Source: Betaproteobacteria bacterium (lineage in GTDB: Bacteria > Pseudomonadota > Gammaproteobacteria > Burkholderiales > Rhodocyclaceae). Taken from it: a stretch of 53,696 nt of DNA. The notes below the pieces were generated by a model. The model ran no database searches. It was not told where the DNA came from and worked only from the letters and a program-made list of their open reading frames with translations. The stretch is taken from positions 1 through 53,696 of the forward strand of contig JACRAR010000083.1 of the NCBI GenBank assembly GCA_016234745.1, given 5' to 3'. How positions within the stretch are numbered: the first letter of the stretch is position 1; each line of letters starts with the position of its first letter. A program made the translations under genes and the position numbers. This document shows, piece after piece, positions 51,738 through 53,696 of this stretch.

Positions 51738-53369
51738 CTATTTGTCCTTAGGGTCGCGCAGCAATTTCGGTCCGCTTTGATCGGCGACGGTACTCAACCG
51801 CATCAGGGTCTGCGGGCCGGCAGCGCCGTCCGGGATCAATCCCTGCTCAAGCTGGAACTGCCTGACATTGCGGGCGAGGGCTTCGTCGAACACGGCATCC
51901 TGGGCGCCGGCTGGAATTTCGCGCCCTTGCACCTGGGCGAGTTGGCGGCTCAGCCAGAGCACCGCCGGGCCGCTCTTGCCCATGCGAATCTGTTCGTGGG
52001 TATCCGGCGGCAGCCGCAGCAGCGCCGTGTAATAGCCCGACCAGTGCGCGGCCAGATCGCTATGCGCCACGACCTTGGTTTCGTTGCCGATGACGAAGGT
52101 GGCGGTCTTTTCGTCGAGTGCCGTCATCGTGGCAAAAAACTCCTGGCCCTGATCATCGTTCATCTGCAAGACCACCGGCCGGTTCATCTGACGCAGGACA
52201 TCCAGGCCGCCGCGCGCAGCGCGGCAACTCATGCCGAGGTTCTTGGCCTGACGACAGGCGTCACCGCCGTCATACTCCGCTCCCCAGGCGCGGAACAAGG
52301 CGGCGAAGGCAGTTGATTTGCTGCGCTCGCGCGGCTCGGCAGCAGGCCAACTGAGCTTGCTCATTGTCGGTACCGGCTTGATCGCTGGAATTTTCTCGAC
52401 GGTCTTGGTCGGTGCGGCAGGCACATGCTCGGTGCGAGCAGCTTGAGTCGCCGCACTGTCGCGCGCGTTTATCGTCTGGAACAGCATCCAGCCCAGTGCC
52501 GCGCAGGCCACCAGCAACAGGCCAAAGAGCAGGGGCAGCAACAGAGATGGTTTTTTAACGGGCCGCTGCAGTACTTCGCGTGCCGCTTGCAAGAGCGTTT
52601 TGCGATCGACCTTGTCCTTGCCCTGGGTGTAGGCGCCGAGCAGCGAGCGATCGCACAGCACATTGATGAGTCGCGGCACGCCGCCGCTGAGGCGGTACAA
52701 CTGCCCCATCAAGGTCGTGGGGAAGAGCTGCCGTTGTACGCCGGAGACGCCCAGGCGGTGCTGAACATAAGCGGCGACTTCCTCTTTCGAGAGCGGTCCG
52801 AGGTGGTAGCGCGCAACGATGCGCTGCGCCAGCTGGCGCAGCTCGGGACGGTCCAGCATCGCGGCCAGTTCCGGCTGGCCGAGCAGGATGATCTGCAGCA
52901 GCTTGCGCTGATCGGTCTCGAGGTTGGTCAGCAGCCGCATCATCTCCAGGACGTCGGCGGAGAGGTTCTGCGCTTCGTCGATGATCAGCACCGTATGCCG
53001 GCCCTGGGCATGGGCATCGAGCAGGTAGGCATTGATGCAATCGACGAAGACCTTGATGCTGGTGTTGTCGGGCGGACAGGCGATGCCGAATTCGAGGCAG
53101 ATGGTCGACAGCAATTCCGCCACCGACAGTTTCGGATTGAAGATGTAGGCGACATCGCAGGACTCGGGAATCTGTTCGAGCAGGCAGCGGCAGACGGTGG
53201 TCTTGCCTGCGCCGACTTCGCCGGTGAGCAGCACGAATCCGCCGTCGCCGCGCACGCCGTAGAGCAGATGCGCAAGGGCTTCCTGATGGCGCTGGCTCAG
53301 GTAGAGATAACGCGGATTGGGCGCTATCGAAAACGGTGCTTCAGCGAGGTTGAAATAGCTCAGGTACAT
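51738..53369 (-). CDS. Type II secretion ATPase GspA (ExeA)
   Basis: 543 aa. N-terminal AAA ATPase: MYLSYFNLAEAPFSIAPNPR, Walker A GEVGAGKT at 50-57, Walker B LIIDEAQN and sensor ILLGQPEL. A transmembrane helix at about 278-300 leads to a periplasmic half with a C39-peptidase-like region and a C-terminal peptidoglycan-binding domain (QFQLEQGLIPDGAAGPQTLMRL). With GspB it remodels peptidoglycan so that the type II secretin can assemble. The gene is divergent from the gspC-like start at 53515, the usual way the accessory and core gsp genes are laid out. Confidence 0.9.
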   Translation of the reverse strand: MYLSYFNLAEAPFSIAPNPRYLYLSQRHQEALAHLLYGVRGDGGFVLLTGEVGAGKTTVCRCLLEQIPESCDVAYIFNPKLSVAELLSTICLEFGIACPPDNTSIKVFVDCINAYLLDAHAQGRHTVLIIDEAQNLSADVLEMMRLLTNLETDQRKLLQIILLGQPELAAMLDRPELRQLAQRIVARYHLGPLSKEEVAAYVQHRLGVSGVQRQLFPTTLMGQLYRLSGGVPRLINVLCDRSLLGAYTQGKDKVDRKTLLQAAREVLQRPVKKPSLLLPLLFGLLLVACAALGWMLFQTINARDSAATQAARTEHVPAAPTKTVEKIPAIKPVPTMSKLSWPAAEPRERSKSTAFAALFRAWGAEYDGGDACRQAKNLGMSCRAARGGLDVLRQMNRPVVLQMNDDQGQEFFATMTALDEKTATFVIGNETKVVAHSDLAAHWSGYYTALLRLPPDTHEQIRMGKSGPAVLWLSRQLAQVQGREIPAGAQDAVFDEALARNVRQFQLEQGLIPDGAAGPQTLMRLSTVADQSGPKLLRDPKDK

Positions 53370-53469
53370 GAGGAAGACCCGGGAAGACCCGCTACACGAA
53401 GCTCGGCATTATAAGTCCTGGCACGGCCCAAAACATGCGGTCCGCAAGAGTCTGCGGCATGCGCTCTGA

Positions 53470-53475
53470 TACAAT
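53470..53475 (+). promoter_or_regulatory. Possible -10 of the gspC-like gene
   Basis: TACAAT 40 bases before the ATG, in the 145-base divergent region with gspA. No matching -35 is visible. Confidence 0.3.
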
Positions 53476-53514
53476 CGAGCGAAGCGGGAGGCGTCAGGGA
53501 GGCGTCGAATTGCG

Positions 53515-53696
53515 ATGAGATTACCGAAGGAGCACGTACTGAAATGGCTGGGCCAGATGAGCGCGGTGCTGATGCTGGCGGTGCTGGGCTGGCTGGGGGC
53601 GGGCATCTACTGGAGCCTGAGTGCGCCGGAGGACGTGCGGCCGAGCGCGCAGATGGAAACCGATGCCCAGCGCGCCCAGCAGGCGATTGCCGGGCG
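53515..53696 (+). CDS. Type II secretion protein GspC (5' part, cut by window end)
   Basis: Sixty codons run to the window edge. A short cytoplasmic start (MRLPKEHVLKWLGQ), one transmembrane helix (about 15-33) and then a periplasmic DAQRAQQAIA segment match the start of GspC, the inner-membrane protein that contacts the secretin. Position, divergent from gspA and gspB, supports the assignment. A purine-rich GGAG lies too far upstream to settle the start. Confidence 0.6.
   Translation, partial: MRLPKEHVLKWLGQMSAVLMLAVLGWLGAGIYWSLSAPEDVRPSAQMETDAQRAQQAIAG

Overview
The window looks like chromosome of a high-GC betaproteobacterium, probably a Rhodocyclales/Sterolibacteriaceae-type anaerobe (inference). 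The evidence is a large acyl-CoA catabolic block lying next to a metal-reduction-type multiheme cytochrome cluster, with FNR-type control sites. I see no rRNA, tRNA or CRISPR array.

Layout. 1-2620: an autotransporter-like surface protein gene (minus strand) with a perfect FNR-type palindrome upstream and a truncated IS4-like element. 2621-12258 (minus): an eight-gene operon encoding an AMP-forming acyl-CoA ligase, a complete Liv-type ABC importer (livG, livH, livM, a binding protein, livF), a PaaK-like ligase and an alpha-methylacyl-CoA racemase/CoA-transferase. It looks like an uptake and activation module for an organic acid. A divergent Crp-family regulator follows (12467-13165). 13169-26308 (minus): a second block of ten genes. 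It contains fused isobutyryl-CoA mutase IcmF, a PaaI-type thioesterase, a separate B12 mutase (small and large subunits), a MeaB GTPase, a biotin-dependent acyl-CoA carboxylase (both subunits) with an enoyl-CoA hydratase between them, an acyl-CoA dehydrogenase and a 3-hydroxyacyl-CoA dehydrogenase. An AraC-type regulator diverges from it. 27529-28808: hicBA and an HDOD-domain gene.

28832-46012 is an extracellular electron transfer locus. It encodes an MtrA/DmsE-type periplasmic decaheme cytochrome, an MtrB/PioB-type outer-membrane barrel, and four OmcA/MtrC-type surface decaheme lipoproteins. Also present are a helix-hairpin-helix periplasmic protein, an NrfJ-like protein, a nucleotidyltransferase pair and a broken fic gene. 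Four promoters here share one architecture: a TTGACnTAnATCAA palindrome, exactly 22 bases, then GAGAAT. This is class II FNR/CRP spacing, and it precedes mtrA and three of the four surface cytochromes. Three cytochromes carry a collagen-like Gly-X-Y stretch directly after the lipid-anchored cysteine.

46186-50918: an overlapping gtrA / anchored protein / large membrane protein / GT2 glycosyltransferase operon. 50920-53696: gspB and gspA (minus) and the start of a gspC-like gene (plus), pointing to type II secretion, the route known to carry MtrC/OmcA to the cell surface in Shewanella.

Together the window suggests a cell that imports and activates branched or aromatic acids, rearranges and oxidises their CoA thioesters with B12 mutases, and under low oxygen can pass electrons through an Mtr conduit to outside acceptors. 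The inner-membrane quinol dehydrogenase that would feed the conduit is not in the window.
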